Below, piece after piece: positions 1-8,204 of a stretch of 14,573 bases of DNA. Origin of the DNA: Dictyocoela muelleri (lineage: Eukaryota; Microsporidia); assembly GCA_016256075.1 (NCBI GenBank), contig SDVU01000350.1, positions 1 to 14,573 of the forward strand, written 5' to 3'. The notes under the pieces are model-generated. The model saw only the letters and a list, made by a program, of their open reading frames with translations, did not search any database and was not told where the DNA came from. Both the position numbers and the translations under genes were made by a program. Numbering within the stretch: position 1 is the first letter of the stretch; every line of letters begins with the position of its first letter.

Positions 1-681
1 TACATAATTATTAGTTATTTATTATATAATTATTAATTATTACAATGAAATTAATTTTTAGAAAAATGATTTTTTAAAGGGAAAAAAAGATATCGGTTTA
101 ATTTAAGGGAAAAATAAGAGCCAAGCTCCAAAAATCTGTTGAAAAATCCGCATTTTTTAATTAAAAAAATCCGCTGAAAAACTGCTTTTGAAAATTAAAA
201 AAAAACCGCTTAAAAATGTTATTAAAACATGAATAAAGAAACACACAAAAAAATGTTTTCGAAGAGTATTATCAAACAAATTGACATAGACTCTAGTCTA
301 CTGGCTTATATATCTAGTATAAAAGGTATTAGTACAACATTTATAAATATTTAAAAACACAAGCAAAATTAAGTATTTAAAATATTCTTAAAACATTAAT
401 GTCTTGTATATACTGCTATTTTTTATCAGATTTTTTAATGAATTTTTCTGTTTATAAATCGCTAGAAAATTCTAAATATATTTGTAAAATTAGTTTTCTA
501 TAAAATTATATAATTAATCTTTATTTAATTATAGAAAGCATAACATTTATTGCATCTTAATTGTCATTCATCACCTTAAATCATCAAGAATACAAACCAT
601 TTTTCTAGAACAACGTTAACTTGTACAGTAGTAAGGGGGACAAAAAGATAAACCTTGTCTTTTTCACTATAAGTAATTCAT
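1..681. other. AT-rich stretch without a recognisable gene
   Basis: No reading frame of useful length and no family motif was found on either strand. Bases about 125-220 carry a short imperfect repeat built around 'AAAAATCCGCTGAAAAA', present in three or four decayed copies. The rest is A/T-dominated with no clear RNA gene. The hAT element whose coding remnant starts at 682 may have its outer end here, but I could not identify its terminal repeat or an 8-bp target duplication. Confidence 0.6.
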
Positions 682-1019
682 TTAAATTATAAAAAAAATG
701 AGATCGGGGTTTTTGTTGATTAATGGGGAGAGTTTATCTATTAATTTTTGATTTTCTAACTTTTCCATTACATTTCTTAAAATATCAATTTGTTGCTTAG
801 AAGTCAAATTATTTTTTTCCAATTTAGTGTTACAATCAACAACAAATGCTAATTTTCGAATTTCTGAAAGCTCTTGAATGAAACAGTTGTCTTCAAATGA
901 ATAAACGATGGCAGCATATTCATTATTCTTCGATGCTAGATCTATTAAAAAAGATTTATATATATCATATTTTTGAAATATCGCTGATAAAAAAGAAATC
1001 TAACTTCCATATTGTGTTA
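682..1019 (-). pseudogene. hAT-superfamily transposase, C-terminal fragment
   Basis: Reading the minus strand from 1019 to a TAA at 682-684 gives a nearly open frame. It contains TQYGS-(stop)-ISFLSAIFQKY, then a helical Lys/Glu/Ile-rich stretch ending in KLSPLINKNPDLIFFII. This resembles the C-terminal part of BED-finger hAT transposases, where LTRWGTW is followed by a helical domain and a short 'KL..vL.KNPG'-type end. One in-frame stop replaces the expected Trp of the motif. The fragment is the continuation of the hAT remnant at 2818-3650: the Tc1/mariner element at 1020-2815 sits exactly between them. It is a dead DNA-transposon gene. Similarity was judged from remembered family patterns, not from a search. 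Confidence 0.7.
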
Positions 1020-1261
1020 CAGGGTTATTAACTAATTATTAGAAATTTATTAATTAATTATTAGAAAATTTATTAAATAATTGTTGAAATTTATTAATTA
1101 ATTATTAGAAATTTATTAATTAATTAATTGTTAGAAATTTATTAACTAATTATTAGAATCTTTATTAATTATTTATTAGAAATTTATTAATTAATTATTA
1201 GAAAATTTGTTAATTAATTATAGGTAATTTATTAATTAATTATTAGTAAATTTTTAAAATT
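1020..1261 (+). repeat. Left TIR of Tc1/mariner, made of ~22-bp subrepeats
   Basis: After the CAGGG tip come about ten or eleven imperfect copies of a unit close to ATTAATTAATTATTAGAAATTT. The repeat closes with TAAATTTTTAAAATTT near 1246-1261, which also closes the right-hand repeat in reverse complement. The left repeat is about 242 bp, while the right one is only about 150 bp. The ends therefore differ mainly in copy number of the subunit. Confidence 0.8.
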
Positions 1262-1812
1262 TATTTTGGAATTTTATAATTAATAATACTTTAAATTTTA
1301 TAAAATTATCTAAGAAAAAAACTATATATGAAGGACCTCGTTTATCTTATTGACGTGCCCTGACACGACACGACCATAAATGAGAAGTTGATTATACAAA
1401 GAAAGTGATTGAAATAATTTATTAACGTTCTTCTTCTTCTTCTTCTTCGATTCGAAGGTATCATCTTTGTGAGACGGGAACATGGGTATACGCCATTTGT
1501 TGTTTTTATAATTTATTTTATAGGGAAAGAGAGGTAACGAGGGTATGTTTCTTAATTGTTTTGATTAAATTAAGTTGTTCAATTATTGTTTTTTTTATCA
1601 GTGGGTTTTCCATATGAATTGCATTTTTTGATTAATAACAAATGTCGTTGTTCACGACATTATTTTATCTAAAACAAACAAGTTTTTGATCTTTCAAATA
1701 ATTTTAATATAAAGATTTTTAATTTTTACAATAAAAAATAATGAATATTGAAAGAAGTAAAAAATATTAATATTGAAAAATAATATTTAAATGAAAAAAA
1801 TTACCCTGAACA
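1262..1812. other. Non-coding interior of the Tc1/mariner element
   Basis: This lies between the left TIR and the transposase stop. No gene is visible. Bases about 1330-1560 are less AT-rich than their surroundings and contain a (TTC)7 microsatellite at 1428-1448 and the GACACGACACGACC stretch near 1360. That makes this piece look foreign to the element. A small hairpin (AATGTCG ... CGACATT) lies near 1641-1662. I could not assign the segment to any family. Confidence 0.5.
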
Positions 1813-2657
1813 TTAATTAAAAAGGCTCTCTTGAAGCTCACTATCGAGAAAATATCTCATATAGAAATAAAACCTTTTAAAAGTTGTAAAATTCAATCTC
1901 CAGTCGCTTAAAACCTGTTCAATATTTATTTTTATTTAAAAAAATATTAGGGCGTTGTAAATTATAGTAAAATGATTTAATACTACTAAATACTTCTTCT
2001 ATCTGATTTAATTCAGGAGAATATACTGGAAAAAAATAAAATTTACGTTATTTTTTCTTAAAAAAAGACTTAACATCTGTTGTTTTGTAAAAACTAACAT
2101 TATTCATTATAATTATATTGCCACACATTAATAAATTCATTGCAATTTTTTTTGAAAAAAAAACTCAGTAGGAATTAGGCTATTGCAAGGCTAATCAATA
2201 ATTTCGCTATGAACATCATATTTCCTATATTTAAAAATAATTTATGTGAGATTAAATTGTAGCCGGGTCGTTTTTCTTATCTGCTATACAGACTAATCTC
2301 TTTCTCGATATGTTTTTTCATCTAAAAGCAATGAAATACTGAGTTGAAAATATTCTATACACCTTTCTCTGAGTTTTTTCTGTCATTCCTAACTGTGTTA
2401 GCGAGCATTCGCCTGATATAATATCTGCAAGCTCTACCTCTATTCTTATGGTATTTTTTTTTGACCCTTCTATTTAATGCATTCGCCTACCCTATCAAAG
2501 TCAAAATTAATCTGATATAATTTATTAATCCAATATATACAGAAGCTAAAGTAATATTTAATGATGTAGAAATTTCTGATTGATATATATTGTTTCTGAT
2601 TAAATTGCATAAATCTTTAAAATCTGGTATTTCTAATCTTTTTTTATTCATTGTCAT
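1813..2657 (-). pseudogene. Tc1/mariner (IS630/DDE_3) transposase, broken
   Basis: This is the remnant of the enzyme that would cut and paste the enclosing element. The ATG at 2657-2655 starts MTMNKKRLEIPDF, followed by a helix-turn-helix-like IRNNIYQSEISTSLNITLASVY. Further on are a first-Asp region LLLDEKTYRERD, a second region GNIIIMNNVSFYKTTDVK, and the hallmark PVYSPELNQIEEVFSSIK. A C-terminal helical tail follows to a TAA at 1813-1815. In DDE_3 transposases the second motif usually reads 'DN.s.H'; here the Asp appears as Asn. Several frameshifts and stops separate these blocks. The span of about 845 bp (280 codons) fits the family's usual length, so little has been lost except the reading frame. 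Confidence 0.8.
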
Positions 2658-2665
2658 TATGAGGC

Positions 2666-2815
2666 AAATTTTAAAAATTTTCCAATAATTAATTAATAAT
2701 TTTCTAATAATTAATTAATGATTTTCTAGTAATTAATTAATAAATTTCTAATAATTAATTAATAAATATTCTAATAATTAATTACTAAATTTCTAATAAT
2801 TAATTAATAACCCTG
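2666..2815 (-). repeat. Right TIR of Tc1/mariner, ~7 subrepeats
   Basis: In reverse complement this reads CAGGGTTATTAATTAATT followed by about six or seven imperfect ~22-bp units and the same closing AAATTTTTAAAATTT as the left TIR. It begins about nine bases upstream of the transposase ATG, so the promoter of that gene would have had to lie inside the repeat. Confidence 0.8.
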
Positions 2816-2817
2816 TA

Positions 2818-3650
2818 AAATATAAAACTTTGAAAATTTCTGACCTAAAATGGGGTAAATATGTTTTGATTTTTTTCTTTTTTCGTGAGAGCTCGTTTAA
2901 TTTGTAAACTTACTAAGTTCGAAATAGGGTATATATATCTTACCTTTTCACATAATCTGTGTAGTAAATGAACAACACAGGTTACGTGTTTGAAATTTAT
3001 TAAAATGGGCTTTAATGCTTTAACCACCTTCAAAGCATAGGAGCGCCGTCAGATAAAATTAAACGAGGCCTATTAAAATCTATTTTTCCATCATAAATAT
3101 CGCTTATTATGTATATTATCTCTTGAAAAATAGTTTCACTATTTTTTTGATAGCCCAACTTTTCTAATAAGATAGGTTTTTTTGCGAGAAGACCTATCAC
3201 AAACACCAGACATGATATTTGTAACAAATTTACTATAAATGTCAGTGGTTTCATCAAATAAAAGATAAATGTCCTTTTTTTTAGAATATGAAAAATATTT
3301 TCTCTTTTTTCTCATAGACTGACACAATTAATTTTCGATAAAGTGATTCATCCCGAATAGACATATTTGTATATTTTACTAAAAACCTTTTAAACCGGGT
3401 TTTGAAGCTTATACAAATGTATATTTACAGCAGCAAAAGCTTCTACAAGTTCCTCATCAAAAGTCTGATTATTACTTTGAACGACGTTAAATTCTCAAAC
3501 TTCTTCATTTTTAACTACCTATTTTTATTTTATTTATGTATTTTTGTTTCCAAATGCTTTTTAAGCGTTTTTAGTCCTTCTTTAACAGAATACGACAATT
3601 CTTTATTACAAAAGAAGCAGATTAATTCAGTATTGCAATTTTAAAGTCGT
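2818..3650 (-). pseudogene. hAT-superfamily transposase, N-terminal and central part
   Basis: Reading the minus strand from about 3645, the first block is CFFCNKELSYSVKEGLKTLK followed by HLETKIHK, a C2H2/BED-like finger (C-x2-C ... H-x4-H). Next come an EELVEAF region, a block resembling 'NIPLyKLqNP.lKgFL.KYTnmsI.DES.lRK', then DETTD with FVTNIMSGVCD, the LILSDGAP motif, and FKHVTCVVHLLHRLCEKVRY. This order of finger, 'IPL.KL', DETTD, 'SD.AP' and 'HVTC..H.LHR..E.vR' is that of a BED-finger hAT transposase. At least five frameshifts or stops interrupt it. Its 3' continuation lies at 682-1019 beyond the Tc1/mariner insertion. No start codon is visible, because the Merlin element at 3652 begins just upstream of the finger. 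Confidence 0.75.
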
Positions 3651-3651
3651 A

Positions 3652-3762
3652 GGATCAATGTCATTATTTTTCCCCGGGGGAAATAATGACATTGATAAAA
3701 AATAAATATTATTAATAAAATGTCGTTTTTTTGCCTCCATGGGAGGATAATAATGACATTTA
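3652..3762 (+). repeat. Left end of Merlin-1 with two palindromes
   Basis: The terminal GATCAATGTCATTATTT...CCCC (to 3675) is followed at once by its own reverse complement GGGGAAATAATGACATTGAT (3677-3696), giving a near-perfect hairpin. A second, weaker palindrome (AATGTC ... CCTCCATGGGAGG ... AATGACATT, 3718-3760) repeats the pattern. Confidence 0.75.
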
Positions 3763-3785
3763 TAAAAAAAATATTATTGACCCAT

Positions 3786-4678
3786 ATGCTTAACTCAAAA
3801 TATTTAGAATAAATTATAAATTCTTATAGTTTTAAAAAGTGCGTTAATTTTTTAATTGAAGAGGGCTTTTTACCGAAATCTAAACTTTGCAAATTTTGTA
3901 ATAATTCGTGTAGTTTAGTCATATACCTACGGAATAAAGATGGAGTATCCTAAATATGTTTGAAAAAAACACTGCCAGAGTTACAAAAAATATTTATCCA
4001 TAAGTTTAAATACATTCTTTTCTTTTTCCTCAGCAGATTAACGAAATATTTTCAAGATCGTAATAAAATACGCTGTCAGAGCTCCACTCTACTGCATTAA
4101 ATTGCACTTCAATAAAAAAAACTCGCTTCATTGATAGATTTATAAAGAATATAGTCGAGCTTATACCCGAGGTTGATTTTAGAAACGACAAATTAGGTTG
4201 TGCTGGGAAGATCGTCCAAATTGATGAAACGATGCTAAATTATAAATGTAAAAGCCACGCGGTCGTTCACAATCTAATAAAACAGATGCTTTATGCATTG
4301 TGGAAATAGAAGGCAGAATAATTAGAGCCTTCGCGACCATTATTCCTAATAAAAGAATGGAAACGATCATTCCTATAATTATGAATCAAGTGGCTCCTAA
4401 TAGCATAATATGGACGGATGAACACCGTTATAAAGTTGTTTAAGAAATTACACATATGAGCATGATACAGTGTGTCATAAATATGAATTTATAAATCATA
4501 TATCAAGAGCAAATACATAGGGGATCGAATCTTTTAACAATGAGCTTAAGTTGGAATTAAAAAGACAGAAAAGCGTAAAGACAAATAAAAGGAGATGTTT
4601 TTAAAGGAATTTTGTTTTTATTATAACAACAGAATTTCCTTTTTCAATTCAATAATTAACTTATTAAAATTTAGGTAA
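3786..4678 (+). pseudogene. Merlin-1 transposase (ISXO2-like DDE), broken
   Basis: An ATG at 3786 leads, after one in-frame stop, into CVNFLIEEGFLPKSKLCKFC and ...RNKDGVS, the Cys-pair N-terminal region of Merlin transposases. The catalytic core is recognisable as KIVQIDETMLNYKCKSH, then a frame change into KTDALCIVEIEGRIIRAFAT, WTDEH (second Asp), and GIESFNNELKLELKRQKS (Glu). The C-terminal helix FLKEFCFYYNNRISFFNS ends at TAA 4676-4678. About 298 codons is a normal length. Around five frameshifts or stops show it is dead. The ATG is preceded by CCCAT, which resembles microsporidian start-site context. A minus-strand open frame at 4179-4370 is only a shadow of this core. Confidence 0.8.
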
Positions 4679-4784
4679 TTTTTTTTATAATTATTATTTA
4701 TGTACAGATATTTATTTTTTAGTCTGTATAAGATTTTATATATTTATGTTACAGCATTTTTAAATAAATACAAAAAAAATTTAG

Positions 4785-4835
4785 GGGGAAATAATGACAT
4801 TGATGCCTTCAGGGGGAAAATAATGACCTTGATCC
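4785..4835 (-). repeat. Right end of Merlin-1 with duplicated TIR motif
   Basis: The motif GGGGAAATAATGACATTGAT (4785-4804) is followed six bases later by the terminal GGGGGAAAATAATGACCTTG (4812-4831) and ATCC. Two copies of the same TIR unit therefore lie in tandem, matching the repeated units at the left end. Confidence 0.75.
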
Positions 4836-4865
4836 AAAATTACTTCATATTATAATATATACATA

Positions 4866-4930
4866 TTTTATAAATCAGATTTTTATAAACTTTATGAGCC
4901 GTCTTATATAAAAAAAACTGATTTATAAAA
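4866..4930. repeat. Short inverted repeat (13-bp arms)
   Basis: TTTTATAAATCAG (4866-4878) is the exact reverse complement of CTGATTTATAAAA (4918-4930), with a 39-base spacer. It sits between Merlin-1 and the next element. It may be a small foldback or the residue of an end; no function can be assigned. Confidence 0.6.
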
Positions 4931-4933
4931 TAA

Positions 4934-5837
4934 CAGTTTAGAAAAACGCCGGAGGCGTTTTTTCGGATTGACTTACAGGCGTTTTTCCGAAAAAACGCCT
5001 TGGTTTATTTTATTACCATTATGAAAAAAATACTGTTTTAAAATTAGAAAAAAGCCTTAAGCATCATTTTCAGATTGTTTTTTGTCATTAGGTCGCAAAA
5101 ATATCTATTAATAAATACACATATGGTCATTATTAATTAATAAAAATAGTAATTATTAAAAATAAATAATTATTAAAAAAAATTAGTTAATGAAAAAATA
5201 GTAAATAAACTTTTTTTAATAAATAAGAAATAATTTAATTAATTAATGTGAATAAACATGCAATTTACAACAAAGTGTATCGAAATAATTATCATTTTCA
5301 TGTAATTTTGGAATTCCTAATCTTTACATATCACGCCTTGGCTATTTTTAATTTATAATCGAATACTTTTAAAATCAAAATATTTATATTACTACTTATT
5401 TTTCATTTTTTTATTATCGAAAACCTCTAATAATTTTCTAATTGTCAAACTCTATTATGATTTCATAGAGATTGAAATTAGATTTATATAATAATTCATT
5501 TTCTTTTATATCAAATAAAACACCACCAACATATATGATTTTTACCTTTATTTTTAATAATTAAATAATTTTATAGATACAATATTTTATTGTTTATTAT
5601 TATATGTTGATTAATTGTTTTATTTTTATTAATTAATAATGACCATATGGCTATTTTTTAATAGTTATTTTTGCGACTAAATGACTAAAAACAATCTGAA
5701 AATAATGCCCTTGGCATTTTTTCTAGTTTTAGAACTTAAAATTTATAATTAAGTAAAGAAAAATAATCCAAGGCGTTTTTTCGGAAAAACGCCTGCAAGT
5801 AAATCCAAAAAAACGCCTTCGGCGTTTTTTAGGACTG
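4934..5837. mobile_element. Non-autonomous element with 216-bp terminal inverted repeats
   Basis: Bases 4934-5149 and the reverse complement of 5622-5837 align along their whole length. Shared blocks include CAGGCGTTTTTCCGAAAAAA, TTTTCAGATTGTTTTT and CATATGGTCATTATTAATTA. Tips are CAGT on the left and ACTG on the right. Each arm begins with two further palindromes (AACGCCGGAGGCGTT, then GGCGTTTTTCCGAAAAAACGCC on the left). No transposase frame exists in the interior, so this is a MITE or foldback element mobilised by another copy. Family is uncertain: CAGT tips would suit Tc1/mariner, but TA is not seen at the flanks. It abuts the Merlin-2 coding remnant. Confidence 0.75.
5150..5621. other. 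AT-rich interior of the inverted-repeat element
   Basis: This interior contains only A/T-rich sequence with runs of TAATTAATT and no frame or motif recognised on either strand. It carries no sign of a transposase, which supports the view that the element is non-autonomous. Confidence 0.55.
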
Positions 5838-6334
5838 CCTTTTACAGTAAACTAAGAGAAAAAGCCAACTTATATTTTTAAAAAAATGATTATAAATTAG
5901 GTAGTGACAATATTGTCAGTCACAAAGACGAGTCTATCTTCCGGTACAGACAAAAATACCACTTAGGGTGGTATAAATCTAAATATAATTATGGGTCTTT
6001 GGAATAGCTGATACCATAGTAACTCCCGAAAAATATTACGTGGAACTAGTTCGCGATAGGAGTAAGATCATTATTAGATATTATTAACTGAGTTGTAAGG
6101 GAAGGAACAATAATATAGTCGGATAATGGCGTGGATATAATAATCTGAATATAATATTTCCTGCATATGATACACTTAACCATTGTTATAATTTCGTTAA
6201 ATCAGTGACTGGAGTTCATACACAGAATATTGAGAGTCTGTTGAATAAACTCAAAAAGAGATTAAAGAAACAAAATGGTAATTCTTTTCGTTCGCTGAAA
6301 TTAAATCTAAGAGAATGGATGTGGAAAGATAATA
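5838..6334 (+). pseudogene. Merlin-2 transposase, main fragment
   Basis: This is a second ISXO2/Merlin-type transposase, from a different subfamily to the one at 3786. Just after the inverted-repeat element the frame reads FYSKLREKANLYF, then KDESIFRYRQKYHLG (normally 'VeIDES'), WVFGIADTIVTPEKYYVELV, VRSDN-like sequence near 6119, and VTGVHTQNIESLLNKLKKRL with a WMWKDN tail. 'WVFGI', 'GaHTQNIES.WnklK' and the Asp-Asp-Glu order are typical of the family. The first 100 or so residues are missing on the left, where the inverted-repeat element begins. At least three frame changes lie inside. On the right the frame is cut by the Tigger insertion at 6333-6334. Confidence 0.8.
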
Positions 6335-6434
6335 CAGTGTGACCTCGGTTTGGGGAATATTTTTAAAAAAGGCGCTAAAAAAATCGAGGTTTTTGATTTG
6401 GGCGAGATTTTTTTATGCATAAAAACTATTTTTA

Positions 6435-6541
6435 TAAAAAATTGTTGATATAGATTTTTATTAAAAATAGCGGTACAGATTTTATCAAAAATTGTTGGTA
6501 CAGATTTTTTAATAAAAATTGTTGTTACAGATTTTTGTTTC
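6435..6541. repeat. ~26-bp tandem repeat inside Tigger
   Basis: Four imperfect copies of a unit close to AAAAATTGTTGGTACAGATT plus a T-rich tail lie between the left end of the Tigger element and the transposase stop. They create a minus-strand open frame (6307-6543) with Phe/Ile/Lys repeats that is not a gene. Confidence 0.65.
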
Positions 6542-6613
6542 AAAAAATAATTAAATTCTTCTAACTTTAACTATTATGTTTTTTTCAAAATATTCAGTGA
6601 GATCATTACCAAA

Positions 6614-7988
6614 TCAATATTTTCTCCTCCATTCTGGAATTATCTCAATATTTATTTTCATTAATTCTTTAAGCTTTGAAGATGATAACTTAACAGTTAT
6701 AGAGTTAAACATATCAAAATGAGCTATGACTGATTTTGCTAAGCATCTTAGATCTTCGTTTTTAACTGGCGATTCTATGAAAAAATCCTCATCTTCATAT
6801 TCTCCCGCTTCATCAAAAACTTCTTCAATAACATTTTCTAGACGAATTTATTATTTCATTTATTCTTGTTTATTTTTAGATTAAAAATGGTTTTGAATTA
6901 ATCCCCTATTGAAGCAGTTCATAATTGTTTCCCTTGTAACATTATCTCAAGCTATAGAAACCAATATTATTGCATCTTTAATATTATTAAAAAAAATGTG
7001 TTTGGATTTTTCACCAACGATATCGTAGGCAATTGAATTAACAAGAGCGTCGAAATAATGATTTTTGAATGCTTTGATTATACCCATGTCTAATGGCTGA
7101 ATAATCAAGGTTGTGTTTTTTTTTGTAGAAACATAAGATCTACATTGCTCAATTCTACATGATGATGTGAAAGTGCGTTATCTAAAATTAAGAGGATCTT
7201 AGTGTCTGCAATAAACATCTTACGATATAATTCTCTTAAATAATGTCTAATGATGTCTATTTTCTCCCATGCTTTCGCTGAATGCTCTATTTGTACACCG
7301 ATTTCCTCAAAATAGAAACTTTTCAGAGGCCTGGGTAATTTATAATGGCCTATTATCAGTGTATCAAGCTTCTCTCCAGCCATACTGCTCACCAGCATAA
7401 TTGTTATCCGTGTTTTATTCCCCTTTACACCTTTACAGCGTCACCTTCACCAACAAAACTTTTTCTTGGTAAGTTTTTGTATCATAAAGACCGGTTTCGT
7501 CCAATTGAATACAATTCATCACTGTATTTCGGCCTAGCTTCGCACAAATTTTCTTTAAAATCTCGAATATCGCTCTTTTCTGTAGATTTTGATTCCCCAG
7601 ATATATTTTTAAAAGACAAGTAGTTCTTTTTTTAAACTTTTCAAGCCAACCATTAGATGCTCTAAAATTATACAACCTAATTTTTTCGAAAGTTTTAAAG
7701 CTATATATTTTATTACTGTTCCATTAAGGGGAACACCTTTTATCTAATTCTTAAAAATACTTCAAAACTTTGACAGTCTAGTTTCAAAAATTCTTCGCTG
7801 GGGTAATTACCTTCAATTAATGTCCAGAATAAACCTCTTTTATGTCTTTTTTATTTGTTTTTAAGTCTTGAGACTGCACCTTGTGAAATGTTATATTTTA
7901 TAGCAAGCTCTTTTTCAGACTTCAGCTCCTATGCAGCAGTCGCTTTTAAATCAGTTTTTTTTTCGTCTTCTACCGTAAGTTTTTTCAT
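6614..7988 (-). pseudogene. pogo/Tigger transposase (CENP-B-like HTH plus DDE_1)
   Basis: The ATG at 7988-7986 opens MKKLTVEDEKKTDLKATA; after a stop it continues with ELAIKYNISQGAVSRLKNK, a pogo-type helix-turn-helix. The second DNA-binding module ends in NGWLEKFKKR. The catalytic core has all three acidic sites: QLDETGLYD (about 7500), LLILDNALSHHHVELSN (about 7170) and IIQPLDMGIIKAFKNHYF (about 7090). GVKGNKTRITIMLV and HYKLPRPLKSF between them match 'G.KgsK.RiTvll' and 'KPRcFK' of Tigger/Jerky proteins. An acidic C-terminal part ends WRRKY-stop at 6614-6616. Four or more stops or frameshifts break a frame of about 455 codons, the usual Tigger length. The gene is dead, but its catalytic Asp residues remain. 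Confidence 0.85.
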
Positions 7989-8204
7989 ATAGGTAAAAAG
8001 TGTTTCAATATCTAGGTTTTAAGTTTTTTTAAGGTTTAAGAGTAAATATAAAATGTTAATTAGAAAGTGCCCCAAATCGAGGTTCTAATTTTAAAGGATA
8101 AAACTTAATTATATAGAAAAAAAAAGTTGCCCCAAAATCGAGGTTTTCGATTGGGGCGAGGAGCCCCACTGCCGAGACTGCCTCAAAATCGAGGTTGTAC
8201 TGTA

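Larger units (their letters stand above)
1020..2815 (-). mobile_element. Tc1/mariner (IS630-like) transposon inserted in hAT gene
   Basis: The element starts CAGGGTTATTAA at 1020 and ends with its reverse complement TTAATAACCCTG at 2815. It is flanked by TA on both sides (1018-1019 and 2816-2817), the target duplication of Tc1/mariner elements. It is about 1.8 kb, has long terminal inverted repeats made of tandem subunits, and carries a minus-strand DDE_3-type transposase at 1813-2657. Removing the element and one TA rejoins the hAT reading frame across a conserved motif, which confirms both boundaries. The transposase is broken, so the copy is dead, but both ends are still easy to recognise. 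Confidence 0.85.
3652..4835 (+). mobile_element. Merlin (ISXO2-like) DNA transposon, complete but dead
   Basis: The left end GGATCAATGTCATTATTT (3652) and the right end, which in reverse complement reads GGATCAAGGTCATTATTT (ending 4835), form terminal inverted repeats of about 23 bp. The element is about 1.18 kb and holds one plus-strand transposase of the ISXO2/IS1016 (Merlin) type. I could not see a matching 8-9-bp target duplication (AAAGTCGTA on the left, AAAATTACT on the right). Either the flanks have decayed or the true tip differs by a base or two. Merlin elements are known from microsporidian genomes. Confidence 0.75.
6335..8202 (-). mobile_element. pogo/Tigger DNA transposon inserted in Merlin-2
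   Basis: The left tip is CAGTGTGACCTCGGTTTGGG. The right tip in reverse complement is CAGTACAACCTCGATTTTGA. Both are bordered by TA (6333-6334, 8203-8204), as expected for pogo/Tigger elements, whose tips often read CAG...ACCTCG. Subterminal copies of the AATCGAGGTTTT / GGGGCGAG motif occur at about 6379-6408 and 8075-8162, probably transposase binding sites. The 1.87-kb element carries a minus-strand Tigger transposase. It is dead because of stops and frameshifts but close to full length. Confidence 0.85.

Noticed and set aside
1020-1261. Regularly spaced repeats resembling a CRISPR array
   Set aside because: Units are contiguous, degenerate and without unique spacers, and they form the inverted repeat of a transposon; the window is eukaryotic.
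3402-3644. 80-codon plus-strand hydrophobic frame that looks like a small membrane protein
   Set aside because: It is antisense to the zinc-finger and N-terminal part of the hAT transposase, and AT-rich antisense DNA often yields Phe/Leu/Ile-rich frames.
4179-4370. 63-codon minus-strand open frame
   Set aside because: It is antisense to the Merlin-1 catalytic core (IDET ... EGRIIRAFAT) on the plus strand.
6307-6543. 78-codon minus-strand frame with repeated Phe/Ile/Lys units
   Set aside because: It spans the Tigger left end and a 26-bp tandem repeat; it crosses the element boundary and cannot be a conserved gene.
7345-7623. 92-codon plus-strand open frame
   Set aside because: It lies antisense to the Tigger transposase core, whose family motifs are clear on the minus strand; its composition shows no family signal.
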